Shown here piece by piece: positions 14,507 to 22,526 of a stretch of 32,468 nt of DNA. The position numbers and the translations under genes are program-made. This stretch comes from Bin87 sp034428455 (GTDB taxonomy: Bacteria; Chloroflexota; Dehalococcoidia; Lucifugimonadales; UBA3495): positions 1 to 32,468 of the forward strand of contig DAOUHZ010000138.1 in NCBI GenBank assembly GCA_034428455.1, in the 5' to 3' direction. The notes under the pieces are model-generated. The model did no database searches, was not told where the DNA came from, and saw only the letters and a list, made by a program, of their open reading frames with translations. How positions within the stretch are numbered: the first letter of the stretch is position 1; each line of letters opens with the position of its first letter.

Positions 14507-15520
14507 TCAGGAGGTGTGCCGCCGCAGCCTGGGGTTGACTACCTCGTCCAGCGCACGGCCCACCAGGTAGAACGCGCTGCACAGGAAGGTGATCGACGCG
14601 CCGGCCGGCACGATGAGCCACCAGTACCTGGTGCCGCCCAGCAAATAGCCGCCGGTGTTGGCGGTGTGGATCATGATGCCCCAGCTCATCCGCAGGTCCA
14701 GCAGGCCCAGGAAGGACAGCACCGCCTCCGCGAAGATCGCGCCCGTAACCGTGAACATCATGTACAGCAGCGACAGGGGCAGCAGGTTGGGGATGATATG
14801 TACGAAGATGATGTGGAAGTGCCCGCCGCCGGCCACCCGCGCCGCCTCGATGTACGGTTTGACGCGAATGCTCAACGCCTGCGATTTCAGGATGATCGCC
14901 GTCCCGCCGAAGCCGCCCAGGATGCCGATGATGAGCGCCAGGTAGAACAGATTCAGCTTGAACAGCGCGCTGAGCACAATCAGCAGCGAGATGCCGGGCA
15001 GCGCGATTATCAGGTCCGCCAGGCGCATGAACAGGGCGTCGACCAGTCCCCCATAATAGGCCGCCACCGCGCCTACCGTGGTGGCAATGCCCACCGTCAC
15101 CAACGCCGCGGTGATTCCCAGCACGAACTCGGATCTGGTGCTGGACAACAGCTGGCTGAGCACGTCCCGCCCCAGGGGGTCGGTACCCAGGGGATGCCTC
15201 CAGTTCGGCGGCGACGGATGCTCCAGACGGTCGAAGGCGTATCCCGTCACCGGGTCGTACACTTCGGCATCCCACACGGTGGCCATGAGGATGGGGTGCG
15301 AAATCGCCATCAGCGCGAACAGCACGATGGTAGCCAGCGAAAGCACCCCGATGCGGCTTTCCACGAAGATGGCCCAGCCGCCGCGGAAGGACCGCAGCGC
15401 CAGTCTCGCCCGGGCCATCGCAATCTGCGCGCGACCCGGATGCAGGTCGACCAGCGGTGGTTCGGGGACACCGGGCGGTTCGCCGGAGAAAACGTGCTGG
15501 TCGGGTTGCGGAGTGATCAC
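14507..15520 (-). CDS. Opp/Dpp-type ABC transporter permease (DppC-like)
   Basis: The 337-residue protein has a cytoplasmic N-terminus of about 50 residues, a first membrane helix (GVLSLATIVLFALMAIS), then a short outer loop with HPLGTDPLGRDVLSQLL, the typical start of the BPD_transp_1 domain. Four to five further helices follow. The cytoplasmic EAA loop reads EAARVAGGGHFHIIFVHIIP, which should contact an ATPase. The start is GTG and overlaps the stop of the upstream permease by four bases (GTGA), indicating translational coupling. It ends 138 bp before the Fic gene that separates it from the ATPases. Confidence 0.88.
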   Translation of the reverse strand: MITPQPDQHVFSGEPPGVPEPPLVDLHPGRAQIAMARARLALRSFRGGWAIFVESRIGVLSLATIVLFALMAISHPILMATVWDAEVYDPVTGYAFDRLEHPSPPNWRHPLGTDPLGRDVLSQLLSSTRSEFVLGITAALVTVGIATTVGAVAAYYGGLVDALFMRLADLIIALPGISLLIVLSALFKLNLFYLALIIGILGGFGGTAIILKSQALSIRVKPYIEAARVAGGGHFHIIFVHIIPNLLPLSLLYMMFTVTGAIFAEAVLSFLGLLDLRMSWGIMIHTANTGGYLLGGTRYWWLIVPAGASITFLCSAFYLVGRALDEVVNPRLRRHTS

Positions 15521-16668
15521 TGGTAGCGTATCCGTGGGTCGAGGTACACGTACAGCACGTCGACGATAACGTGGGCCAGCAGGGAGAAAAGCCCGATGAA
15601 TACCATGGAGCCCATGACCAGTGGCAAGTCCTCCGAACGCACCGCCTCAAGCAGGGTCATGCCCATGCCGGGCCACGAGAACACGCCCTCGATGATCACG
15701 CTGCCGTCAACGGCAAAGATCAGGCTGTACACCAGGCTGGTGACCACCGGGAGCAGCGCGTTGCGGGCGGCGTGCCGGTCCCGCACCACCTTCTCGGGCA
15801 GCCCCTTGGCGCGAGCCGCCATCACGTAGTCTTCACGCATCGTTTCGAGCATGCTGTTCCGCGTCAGCAGCATCGTGCCGGCGAAGGAGATCAACGTCAG
15901 CGTGACGATGGGCAGGATCATGTGCTTCAGGATGTCCAACGCCAGGAATCCGATGTCGGAAAATGCCCACGCCAGCGGAATCGCCACAACGCCAGCCGCT
16001 ATCAACGGCATCGCCAGGCGTGAGCGACCGATCCGTCCCGTCCTTCTGAACAGAAGCAGCACGAGGAACACGAAGAACAGGAAAGCGGCGGCCGTGAGCA
16101 GCATGTAGCCGAAAACGTGGTTGGCGCTGACCTCAGCGCCGCGCCACACCAAGGGGTCCAGGAATTTGCCCACCGGCAGCCATCCGAGTTTGAAGGCGAA
16201 GACCCAGATCATCATCAGCCCGAAGGCCGGCGTGAACGCGGTGAACAGCGTCGCGCCCGAGATGGTCGCCGCATACTCCAGCACGCCGCCCCGGCGCCAA
16301 GCGATGGCTTTGCCCAGAAAGAAACCGATGTAGAAGGAAACCGCCGTGGCCGTCAGGAACAGCACCGCCGTCCGCGGCAGCCGCTCGGCGAGCACCTCAA
16401 TCACCGGCCGCGGAAAATGCCCGAAGGACACGCCGAAGTTCCCCGTGAAGGTGTTCTTCATGTGGACCAGATACTGCTGCCACAGCGGCTTGTCCAAGCC
16501 GAAGGACTCCTTGATCTGGGCCCGCACCTCCGCCGGCAGGTCCGGGTTCAGCGCGTAAAACGTCGCATAATCCCCCGGCTGCGCCTGCACCAGGAAGAAG
16601 GTCAGCGTGACGATCAGGAACAGGGTCAGCGCCATTTGCCCGGCGCGTTTGGCCAGGTACCCCGTCAT
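15517..16668 (-). CDS. Opp/Dpp-type ABC transporter permease (DppB-like), with extra membrane segments
   Basis: The 383-residue protein begins with a signal-anchor helix (QMALTLFLIVTLTFFLVQ) and the PGDYATFY segment typical of DppB-like permeases. The EAA loop is AARAKGLPEKVVRDRHAARN, and the end is VYLDPRIRYQ. Between the second and third core helices it has about 60 additional residues, including a strongly hydrophobic stretch (LLTAAAFLFFVFLVLLLF) and another near AAGVVAIPLAWAF. That makes it longer than the roughly 310-340 residues of peptide-type relatives. Such insertions are known in Opp-family importers for oligosaccharides, so the cargo need not be a peptide. An upstream GGAAG supports the ATG. 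The small plus-strand gene at 16757 is divergent from it. Confidence 0.87.
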   Translation of the reverse strand: MTGYLAKRAGQMALTLFLIVTLTFFLVQAQPGDYATFYALNPDLPAEVRAQIKESFGLDKPLWQQYLVHMKNTFTGNFGVSFGHFPRPVIEVLAERLPRTAVLFLTATAVSFYIGFFLGKAIAWRRGGVLEYAATISGATLFTAFTPAFGLMMIWVFAFKLGWLPVGKFLDPLVWRGAEVSANHVFGYMLLTAAAFLFFVFLVLLLFRRTGRIGRSRLAMPLIAAGVVAIPLAWAFSDIGFLALDILKHMILPIVTLTLISFAGTMLLTRNSMLETMREDYVMAARAKGLPEKVVRDRHAARNALLPVVTSLVYSLIFAVDGSVIIEGVFSWPGMGMTLLEAVRSEDLPLVMGSMVFIGLFSLLAHVIVDVLYVYLDPRIRYQ

Positions 16669-16698
16669 GGTAAGACTTGCTTCCTTACCACTTCATCT

Positions 16699-16728
16699 TT
16701 GCGACAGCAGAAGGCGAGTCGGTACAAT
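16699..16728 (+). promoter_or_regulatory. Predicted promoter of the small membrane protein gene
   Basis: TTGCGA (16699-16704) and TACAAT (16723-16728) are 18 bp apart. The start codon lies 28 bp downstream with GGAGG at 16746-16750. The region is shared with the divergent permease gene. Confidence 0.5.
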
Positions 16729-16756
16729 GTATACGCATGGCGCATGGAGGAATCCG

Positions 16757-17026
16757 ATGGAAGATATTTTGGTCATCATCCTGTTGGTGGTCATGATGAC
16801 CGCGGGGATGATTCTGTTTTTCGGGGGCCTGGCCGGGCTCGCCTTCAACGCTTACCGTTCGATGCGTCGTTCGCGAGTGCCGGCAAATCAGCAGAATGCC
16901 CCGGGTGTCGAGGCTGAAGCGTTTGTAATTCAACAGAATCAAGATCCAAGGGATTCAGGGATTTACAGGATTGGGCCGGTGGGTGACGGAGATTCCCTAA
17001 TCCTGATAATCCGCAAATCTGGCTAA
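16757..17026 (+). CDS. Small single-span membrane protein whose C-terminus is encoded by a repeat
   Basis: The 89-residue protein begins MEDILVIILLVVMMTAGMIL. Residues 4-30 form one hydrophobic helix, followed by a basic patch (YRSMRRSR) that would stay in the cytoplasm. GGAGG lies six bases before the ATG, and a promoter is visible, so I think it is a real gene although I recognise no family. Only about the first 59 residues look native. From 16934 the reading frame runs into a palindromic repeat, and the final 30 residues (NQDPRDSGIYRIGPVGDGDS and onward) are repeat-encoded. The gene lies between the binding-protein and permease genes of an ABC operon, on the opposite strand. A role with the transporter is possible but unsupported. 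Confidence 0.55.
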   Translation: MEDILVIILLVVMMTAGMILFFGGLAGLAFNAYRSMRRSRVPANQQNAPGVEAEAFVIQQNQDPRDSGIYRIGPVGDGDSLILIIRKSG

Positions 17027-17039
17027 TCCTGATTCTGAC
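16934..17039. repeat. Two-arm ~9-bp-unit palindromic repeat (copy 3)
   Basis: CAGAATCAAGATCCAAGGGATT opens the left arm, which then has further GGATT units. The right arm contains TAATCCTGA, TAATCCGCA, AATCTGGCT and AATCCTGAT in direct 9-bp succession, then TCTGAC. It overlaps the 3' part of the small membrane protein gene and ends 15 bp from the stop of the convergent binding-protein gene. Confidence 0.8.
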
Positions 17040-17054
17040 AATCCCCAAAAGCGA

Positions 17055-19049
17055 CTACTTGAACTGGACCAAGGTGGTCAGGCCGGAGGCGTCTTGCAGG
17101 CCGCCCAGAGAATGGGTGTACGGGTACTCGATGCGGTCGCTGCGGTAGGCTTCCACCAGCGGCGTGTCGAACAACGGGACGTAGGGCAGGTCCTCGGCGA
17201 GGAACGCCTGCATTTCAAAGGCCAGTTCCAATGCAGCATCGACCTCCGTCTCCGCCAGCAACTCGTCGGCCAGCTTGTCGAACTCCGGATTGTGGTATCC
17301 GCCGGCGTTGTGACCCTCCAGATCGGAGTGCCGGCTGTGGAAGAACGACTCCAGGTAGTCCGGATACAGGGTCAGGCCCCAGCCCAGGATCCACATGTCG
17401 AAGTCCTGCTGGTCGAATACTTTTTCCACTATCAGGTTGAAGCCAGTCAGATCCGCGTGCACCGGGATGCCGACCTCGTTCAGCCACCGCTCGATCCAGA
17501 TGGCGAATGTTGAGCGCAGAGGATCATAGCCGGGGCTTGGCGCCAGTATGCTGATGGCCGGTATTGGTTGGCCGTCCGGCATCTTCAGGCCCTCGCCGCG
17601 CTGCTCCACAAACCTGCCGTCCTCGCTGACCCGGGGCTCGGTTTCCCACGTGAAACCCTCGCCTTTGAGCAACTCCACCACCCGAGCAATCCGTTCGCCG
17701 CGGGTCATTCCCTTTCCAACCTGGGGCACGTGAGGGTTGTACCACGCGCGGTTGCCTTCCGGTACGGTGCCATACATCGGGAACGCCACCCCCTGCAACA
17801 CGGTCTGGGTGATGAACTCCTTGTCAATCAGCGTCGCCACGGACTCGCGGAAGGCGTGGTTATCCATCGGCGCCTTGCGGAAGTTGAAGCCCAGGTATCG
17901 CATACCGTCGGACGGGTTCTCGAGCACCGTCAGGCCGCTCTCCCCCTCCAGCTGCTTCTGCAACCCCCGTGCAAGGCCCAAAGGGTTGAGCATGAAATCG
18001 ATGTCACCCTTCTTCAGCGCCAGCACAGTGGCGTCCTGGCTGCCGTATATCGAGTAGATCGTGCTCTCGGCGTAGGGTCCCACCGTGTATTCCAACGATT
18101 TGTCGCCGCCCGGTTCGCCGTATGCGCTGAACTCGTAGGCTCCGGGCTTCACCGTCTCGTAAGCGCCGTTGGCGTACTGTGTGACCACCGAGTCGGTGAA
18201 GAAGTAGCGCGGGTTCTGCGTCTTCTCCGCAAAGGCGCCGCGCTCCCACTTGTGGAATCCGAAGCCCCCGGCAGAGGGATCATGGTCCGGCACGTGGGCA
18301 TAAAGGGCCTTCTGTTGCTCGGTGATGTCTCCCCCCTGCATGGCGGCGGTCACCACCGGTTCCCAATAGGTCTTGGACATCATCGGCATGAAAGCCAGCC
18401 CGAACTGCCAGCGCGCCAGGCCCGGCTTCTGCTTGAAGTATATCTTCAGATGGTGGGGATCCAGCGCCTCCGCGTGGTCGAAGTACTCCGGGTCCACGAT
18501 TGACGGCCAATTGCCTGATAGCTGCATGTCGGCGACGGTTTGGGCGGTAAACACGAAGTCCTCGGCGGTGACTTCGGTCCCGTCGCTCCACTGCACTCCC
18601 TCCTTGAACTTCACCTCCGTGGTCCAGAAGGTCTCTCCGCCGACCTGTTCCTCCCGCAGCGACGTCGGGAAATCTGCCGCCACGGACGGCACCCAGTCGT
18701 ACCGTTGGGCTGAGTAGGTGTAAAGCGTTGGCTTGTCGCCGCCAAGGACGTACTGGTTCCAGATGGTGCCGTCCGGCCCCAGGTAGGCCCAATAGTTCGT
18801 GGTAGTGAGGTCGGCCGAGATGCCGATCTGGTAGACCTGCTCAACGTCTTGGTTCGTCGCCGGCGGAGGAGTCGGAGTCGCGGGCGCTGCTGTCGCGGTG
18901 GGCGTTGGCTCAGCCGGCGCGCTGGGAGCGGCAGGGTCAGGCGTAGCGGTGACCACAACTTCCGTGACCACTTCCCTGGTACATCCCACGAGCACAACCA
19001 GCGCCATTATCAGGCCGATTATCACCAAGAGTTTATTTGTATGCAGCAT
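17055..19049 (-). CDS. ABC transporter substrate-binding lipoprotein, family 5 (Opp/Dpp-like), large form
   Basis: The 664-residue protein has a lipoprotein signal peptide ending LVLVGC, with the lipidated Cys at residue 23. A linker (REVVTEVVVTATPDPAAPSA and Pro/Thr/Ala repeats to about residue 65) follows, then an SBP_bac_5 domain. Recognisable segments include VQWSDGTEVTAEDFVFT (residues about 150-166), a central AFRESVATLIDKEF, and near the end ILGWGLTLYPDYLESFFHS. It should sit on the outer face of the membrane and hand substrate to the permeases. It is about 100 residues longer than typical peptide-binding relatives, like Opp-type oligosaccharide-binding proteins, so the ligand is uncertain. 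GAGGTGG lies about seven bases before the ATG. It is first in the operon but separated from permease B by a small plus-strand gene. Confidence 0.87.
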   Translation of the reverse strand: MLHTNKLLVIIGLIMALVVLVGCTREVVTEVVVTATPDPAAPSAPAEPTPTATAAPATPTPPPATNQDVEQVYQIGISADLTTTNYWAYLGPDGTIWNQYVLGGDKPTLYTYSAQRYDWVPSVAADFPTSLREEQVGGETFWTTEVKFKEGVQWSDGTEVTAEDFVFTAQTVADMQLSGNWPSIVDPEYFDHAEALDPHHLKIYFKQKPGLARWQFGLAFMPMMSKTYWEPVVTAAMQGGDITEQQKALYAHVPDHDPSAGGFGFHKWERGAFAEKTQNPRYFFTDSVVTQYANGAYETVKPGAYEFSAYGEPGGDKSLEYTVGPYAESTIYSIYGSQDATVLALKKGDIDFMLNPLGLARGLQKQLEGESGLTVLENPSDGMRYLGFNFRKAPMDNHAFRESVATLIDKEFITQTVLQGVAFPMYGTVPEGNRAWYNPHVPQVGKGMTRGERIARVVELLKGEGFTWETEPRVSEDGRFVEQRGEGLKMPDGQPIPAISILAPSPGYDPLRSTFAIWIERWLNEVGIPVHADLTGFNLIVEKVFDQQDFDMWILGWGLTLYPDYLESFFHSRHSDLEGHNAGGYHNPEFDKLADELLAETEVDAALELAFEMQAFLAEDLPYVPLFDTPLVEAYRSDRIEYPYTHSLGGLQDASGLTTLVQFK

Positions 19050-19075
19050 TCAAACCACCTCTAGTAGTGAGCCGA

Positions 19076-19105
19076 AATCTAACACGTCGCACACGATTGC
19101 CGCAA
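19076..19105 (-). promoter_or_regulatory. Predicted promoter of the ABC binding-protein gene
   Basis: On the minus strand TTGCGG (19105-19100) and TAGATT (19081-19076) are 18 bp apart, giving a leader of about 20 bases that contains the ribosome site. This is the likely main promoter of the transporter locus. The fit to consensus is moderate. Confidence 0.45.
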
Positions 19106-19283
19106 GAAAGTCTTTCCGCTGGAAAACCCTTGAACGACCGCTTTCATTCTCACTGGTGGTGGTAGGATGTAAGCGTTCCCTTTTCGCTCTTCAGGATCAC
19201 GTCCGTGAACCCCCGCCACGGGGAACCCATCGGCTCATGGATCATAGTCACGATACGCCGTCAGCAGGCAAGAGGTTTTACCG

Positions 19284-19661
19284 ATGAACATTCAGACTTT
19301 GGACCAATGCCCGCAGAATCATCGCGGAGGCCAGGTATCTCACCTGCTGTTGGCCGCGGGCCAGTTCGGATCCGAGAACCTGGCCGTCACCTGGGTCGAG
19401 GGCGAGCCGGGCAGCGAGCAAGCCGTCCACTCCCACGACGGCCGGGAGCAGGTGTACGTGATCGTGCAGGGTCGGGGCGCCATGCGGGTCGGCGAGGAGG
19501 TGGAAGAAGTCAGCGCGGGAACGGCCATACTGGTCCCTCCCGGTACCGACCACTCCATTCGCAACGTCGGCGAGGAGAATCTGATCTACGTTTCGGCTAC
19601 GTCGCCGCCTTTTGCGATGCAGGAAGGGAGCACCAGTTGGTCAACGCCGGCGGAGACATAG
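19284..19661 (+). CDS. Single-domain cupin protein
   Basis: The 125-residue protein is one conserved beta-barrel domain. Cupin motif 1 is HSHDGREQVYVIVQG, giving metal ligands His49, His51 and Glu55. Motif 2 is ILVPPGTDHSIRN, with His90. All four ligands are present, so it can bind a divalent metal. Single-domain cupins act as isomerases, dioxygenases or ligand sensors, and nothing here tells which. It is divergent from the ABC binding-protein gene, with a 234-bp gap. An AGAGGT site lies about nine bases before the ATG. A palindromic repeat follows 33 bp after its stop. Confidence 0.8.
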   Translation: MNIQTLDQCPQNHRGGQVSHLLLAAGQFGSENLAVTWVEGEPGSEQAVHSHDGREQVYVIVQGRGAMRVGEEVEEVSAGTAILVPPGTDHSIRNVGEENLIYVSATSPPFAMQEGSTSWSTPAET

Positions 19662-19694
19662 GCCGGGCCTCATGCGCACTCACTTTCCCAAATC

Positions 19695-19804
19695 GTCAGA
19701 AGCAGGGTTTTCAAGATTCAGGGATTATCAGGATTGCAACCGTTCAGTAGTGGAGATCTCCCAATCCTGCCCAATCATAAAATCCCGCAAATCCGGCTTC
19801 TGAC
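19695..19804. repeat. Two-arm ~9-bp-unit palindromic repeat (copy 4)
   Basis: GTCAGAAGCAGGGTTTTCAA opens it and AAATCCGGCTTCTGAC closes it. The right arm runs CCAATCCTG, CCCAATCAT, AAAATCCCG, CAAATCCGG. The central loop (around 19738-19757) differs from other copies. It lies between the cupin and cysteine desulfurase genes; its terminal TCTGAC is 17 bp upstream of the next TATAAT. Confidence 0.8.
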
Positions 19805-19821
19805 GCTTCTCCGCTGTCGTC

Positions 19822-19827
19822 TATAAT
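19822..19827 (+). promoter_or_regulatory. Predicted -10 box of the cysteine desulfurase operon
   Basis: CGTCTATAATGCGCGG has a perfect TATAAT 43 bp before the start codon. At 17 bp upstream lies TCTGAC (19799-19804), the end of the palindromic repeat, which could serve as a poor -35 (TTGACA-like). Confidence 0.6.
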
Positions 19828-19870
19828 GCGCGGAGCCAACGCGCCGGAACGCGGCGCTTCGGAGCTGGAA

Positions 19871-21022
19871 ATGGACGGCATCTACCTGGACTACAACGCC
19901 ACCACTCCCATCGACCCCGCCGTCGCTGAGGCCATGCTGCCCTACGTGCACGGCCTGTTCGGCAACCCCTCCAGCGGGCATTCCTTCGGAATCGCCGCAC
20001 GAGAGGGCGTAGACCACGCCCGCCAGCAGGTGGCCGGCATGTTGGGCTGCTCCGAGGACGACCTGATCTTCACCAGCGGCGGCACCGAGGCCAACAACCA
20101 CGCCATCAAGGGCGTCGCTGGGGCGTATCGCCAGCGGGGCAACCACATCATCACGTCGGCGGTTGAGCATCCGGCCGTAACCGAGGTCTGCCGCTATCTG
20201 GAAGGGCACGGGATTCGCACTACCTACCTGCCGGTTGATGAGTTCGGGATGGTTGACCCTCGGCAGGTCGAGGAGACCATCACTCCCGAAACCGTCCTCG
20301 TCACCATCATGCACGCCAACAACGAGGTCGGCACCATTCAGCCCATCGCTGAGATCGCCGACATCGCCCATCGGCGCGGCGTGCTGGTGCACAGCGACTG
20401 CGCCCAGTCCATCGGCAAGATTCCCGTCAAGGTGGAAGACCTCGGCGTCGATCTGCTCTCCGTGGCCGGCCACAAGCTCTACGCCCCCAAGGGTATCGGC
20501 GCGCTGTACATCCGGCCCGGGGTTCAGCTGGAAAAGTTCATGCACGGCGCCAACCACGAGGCGAACCGCCGCGCCGGCACCGAAAACATCATCCTCATGG
20601 CCGGCCTGGGCAAAGCCTGCGAACTCATTGAGCGCAACCTGGCGGAATACGCCGGCCACATGGCCGCCATGCGCGACCGCCTGGAGCAGGGTTTGCTGGC
20701 GTCGGGCCACGACGCGCGGGTCAACGGACATCTGACCCAGCGCCTGCCGAATACGTGCAGCATCGGCTTTCGCGGGCGGGAGGCCGATGGTATATTGGCG
20801 GGTCTACCCACGGTGGCGGCCTCCGCCGGCGCCGCGTGCCACAGCGACCGGGTCGAGTTGTCCCACGTCCTGGAGGCGATGCGAGTGCCCGAGGAGTACG
20901 CCATGGGCACCCTGCGCCTCACCGTGGGCCGTTACACAACCGCAGACGAAATAGACCGGGCGCTCGCCGAAATCACGCAAGTGGTCGCCCAACTATCGCC
21001 TGCACAAATTGCTGCCAACTGA
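19871..21022 (+). CDS. Cysteine desulfurase (NifS/IscS-like, class V aminotransferase fold)
   Basis: The 383-residue PLP enzyme begins MDGIYLDYNATTPIDPAV, the standard start of the NifS/IscS group. His100 (SAVEHPAV) should stack on the cofactor. Lys202 (SVAGHKLYAPKG) should form the Schiff base. The loop SAGAACHSD carries the catalytic Cys323 that receives the persulfide. The reaction converts L-cysteine to alanine plus enzyme-bound sulfane sulfur. No IscU, SufU, IscR or thiouridylase gene is nearby, so the acceptor is unknown. The ATG at 19871 follows GGAG by six bases; the open frame reaches back to 19826, but that start overlaps the -10 box. The aminopeptidase gene follows after 26 bp and is probably co-transcribed. 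Confidence 0.87.
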   Translation: MDGIYLDYNATTPIDPAVAEAMLPYVHGLFGNPSSGHSFGIAAREGVDHARQQVAGMLGCSEDDLIFTSGGTEANNHAIKGVAGAYRQRGNHIITSAVEHPAVTEVCRYLEGHGIRTTYLPVDEFGMVDPRQVEETITPETVLVTIMHANNEVGTIQPIAEIADIAHRRGVLVHSDCAQSIGKIPVKVEDLGVDLLSVAGHKLYAPKGIGALYIRPGVQLEKFMHGANHEANRRAGTENIILMAGLGKACELIERNLAEYAGHMAAMRDRLEQGLLASGHDARVNGHLTQRLPNTCSIGFRGREADGILAGLPTVAASAGAACHSDRVELSHVLEAMRVPEEYAMGTLRLTVGRYTTADEIDRALAEITQVVAQLSPAQIAAN

Positions 21023-21048
21023 CCCGCACCGCACCGGAGTGAATAACG

Positions 21049-22395
21049 ATGACGACCCAGACCAACCCGGGCGCCCTCGACGCCGCCACCATGGCCGGCT
21101 TCCAGGATGCCTTCAGTTCCCAGCCCAACCACCAGCTGATGCAGAACGTCGTGACCCAGCACGACGTCAACGACGTCGCCCTGAACCGCAACATCGTCGC
21201 CGAGGCCACCCACAGCTTCTCCACCGTCCTGGACGACTGGAGCGTAACCAACCAGGCCCGCTCCGGCCGCTGCTGGATGTTCGCCGGCCTCAACCTGTTC
21301 CGCTCCGAGACCCGCAACGTCCTGAACGTCAAGGAGTTCGAGTTCAGCCAGAGCTACGTCATGTTCTGGGACAAGATGGAGCGCGCCAACTACATCCTGG
21401 AGGCCGTCATCGAGACCGCCGACCGGCCCATCGACGACCGCGTGGTGGCCTGGCTGCTGCAACAACCCCTGGGCGACGGCGGCCAGTGGGACATGTTCGT
21501 CAGCCTCGTCCGCAAGCACGGCGTCGTGCCCAAGACGGTCATGCCCGAAACCGAAAGCTCCGGCAACTCCATGCGCATGAACGCCGGCCTCAACTACCAG
21601 GTTCGCCAGGGCGCGCGCAACATCCGCAGCCTCTACGCCGACGAGGCCGGCCTTGATGCCATGCGCGAAGCCAAGCAGGAAGCCTTGAAGGCCATCTACC
21701 AGATCCTGTGCATCCACCTGGGCACTCCGCCCGCGCAGTTCGACTGGCAGTGGAAGGACAAGGATGGCGAGTTCCACCGGGACGGCGAGATGACGCCCCT
21801 GGCGTTCGCCGAGAAGTACATCACCACGCCCATGGATGACTACGTCTGCCTGGTCAACGACCCGCGGGGTTCCAGCCCTCCGGGCCGCACGTACACCGTC
21901 CAGTACCTGGGCAACGTCGTCGACGGCACCCGCATCACCTACCTGAACGTCGACATCGAGATGATGAAAGATATCGCCATGCGTATGCTCCAGGACGGCA
22001 TCCCCGTCTGGATGGGCTGCGACACCGGCAAGCAGATGCACCGCGACAAGGGCCTGTGGGACGCGGAACTGTTCGACTACGCCAGCGTCTACAGCGCCGA
22101 CTTCGAAATGGACAAAGCAGAGCGGCTCGAGTACCACCAGACCGCCATGACCCATGCCATGCTGTTCACCGGCGTGGACGTGGTGGACGGCAAGCCCCGC
22201 CGCTGGCGCGTGGAAAACAGCTGGGACGACAAGGTCGGTCAGAAGGGCTTCTTCCTGATGAACGACTCCTGGTTCGCCGAGTACATGTTCGAGATCGCCG
22301 CGCCGAAGAGCTACCTCCCCCAGGAACTCCAGGACGCCCTGAACCTGGAACCCATCGTCCTGCCCCCGTGGGATCCGATGGGTTCTCTGGCCTAG
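21049..22395 (+). CDS. pepC: Aminopeptidase C / bleomycin hydrolase family cysteine peptidase
   Basis: The 448-residue protein matches the C1B papain-fold aminopeptidases in length and motifs. The oxyanion Gln69 and nucleophile Cys75 lie in VTNQARSGRCWMFAGLN. His369 is in TAMTHAMLFTGV, and Asn390 is in WRVENSWDD. The C-terminus WDPMGSLA matches the tail that, in this family, reaches into the active site and limits the enzyme to trimming N-terminal residues. Relatives form hexameric barrels in the cytoplasm. A GGAGTG about eight bases before the ATG serves as the ribosome site. It shares the promoter of the cysteine desulfurase gene, and a strong hairpin 27 bp after the stop ends the unit. Together they could release amino-terminal residues, including Cys, from imported peptides; that link is inferred. 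Confidence 0.9.
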   Translation: MTTQTNPGALDAATMAGFQDAFSSQPNHQLMQNVVTQHDVNDVALNRNIVAEATHSFSTVLDDWSVTNQARSGRCWMFAGLNLFRSETRNVLNVKEFEFSQSYVMFWDKMERANYILEAVIETADRPIDDRVVAWLLQQPLGDGGQWDMFVSLVRKHGVVPKTVMPETESSGNSMRMNAGLNYQVRQGARNIRSLYADEAGLDAMREAKQEALKAIYQILCIHLGTPPAQFDWQWKDKDGEFHRDGEMTPLAFAEKYITTPMDDYVCLVNDPRGSSPPGRTYTVQYLGNVVDGTRITYLNVDIEMMKDIAMRMLQDGIPVWMGCDTGKQMHRDKGLWDAELFDYASVYSADFEMDKAERLEYHQTAMTHAMLFTGVDVVDGKPRRWRVENSWDDKVGQKGFFLMNDSWFAEYMFEIAAPKSYLPQELQDALNLEPIVLPPWDPMGSLA

Positions 22396-22421
22396 ACCCT
22401 CAAACCTAAACACGCAGAGAC

Positions 22422-22455
22422 AGCAGGGGCGACGCACTCGTCGCCCCTGCTTATC
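22422..22455 (+). terminator. Strong hairpin after aminopeptidase C gene
   Basis: AGCAGGGGCGACG (22422-22434) pairs perfectly with CGTCGCCCCTGCT (22439-22451) around a CACT loop: a 13-bp GC-rich stem. Only two or three T residues follow, so it is a terminator-like hairpin rather than a textbook one. Confidence 0.65.
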
Positions 22456-22526
22456 GCCCGTATCTCACGGCCGTCACCGCCGCCTGCGCCTCGACCGGGC
22501 TTGGCATCAACCTGCGGCGGCCAATC

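Noticed and set aside
20932..22437. Minus-strand open frame (about 501 codons) across the aminopeptidase C gene
   Set aside because: It has no ribosome site or domain; the plus strand carries a complete peptidase with all catalytic residues.
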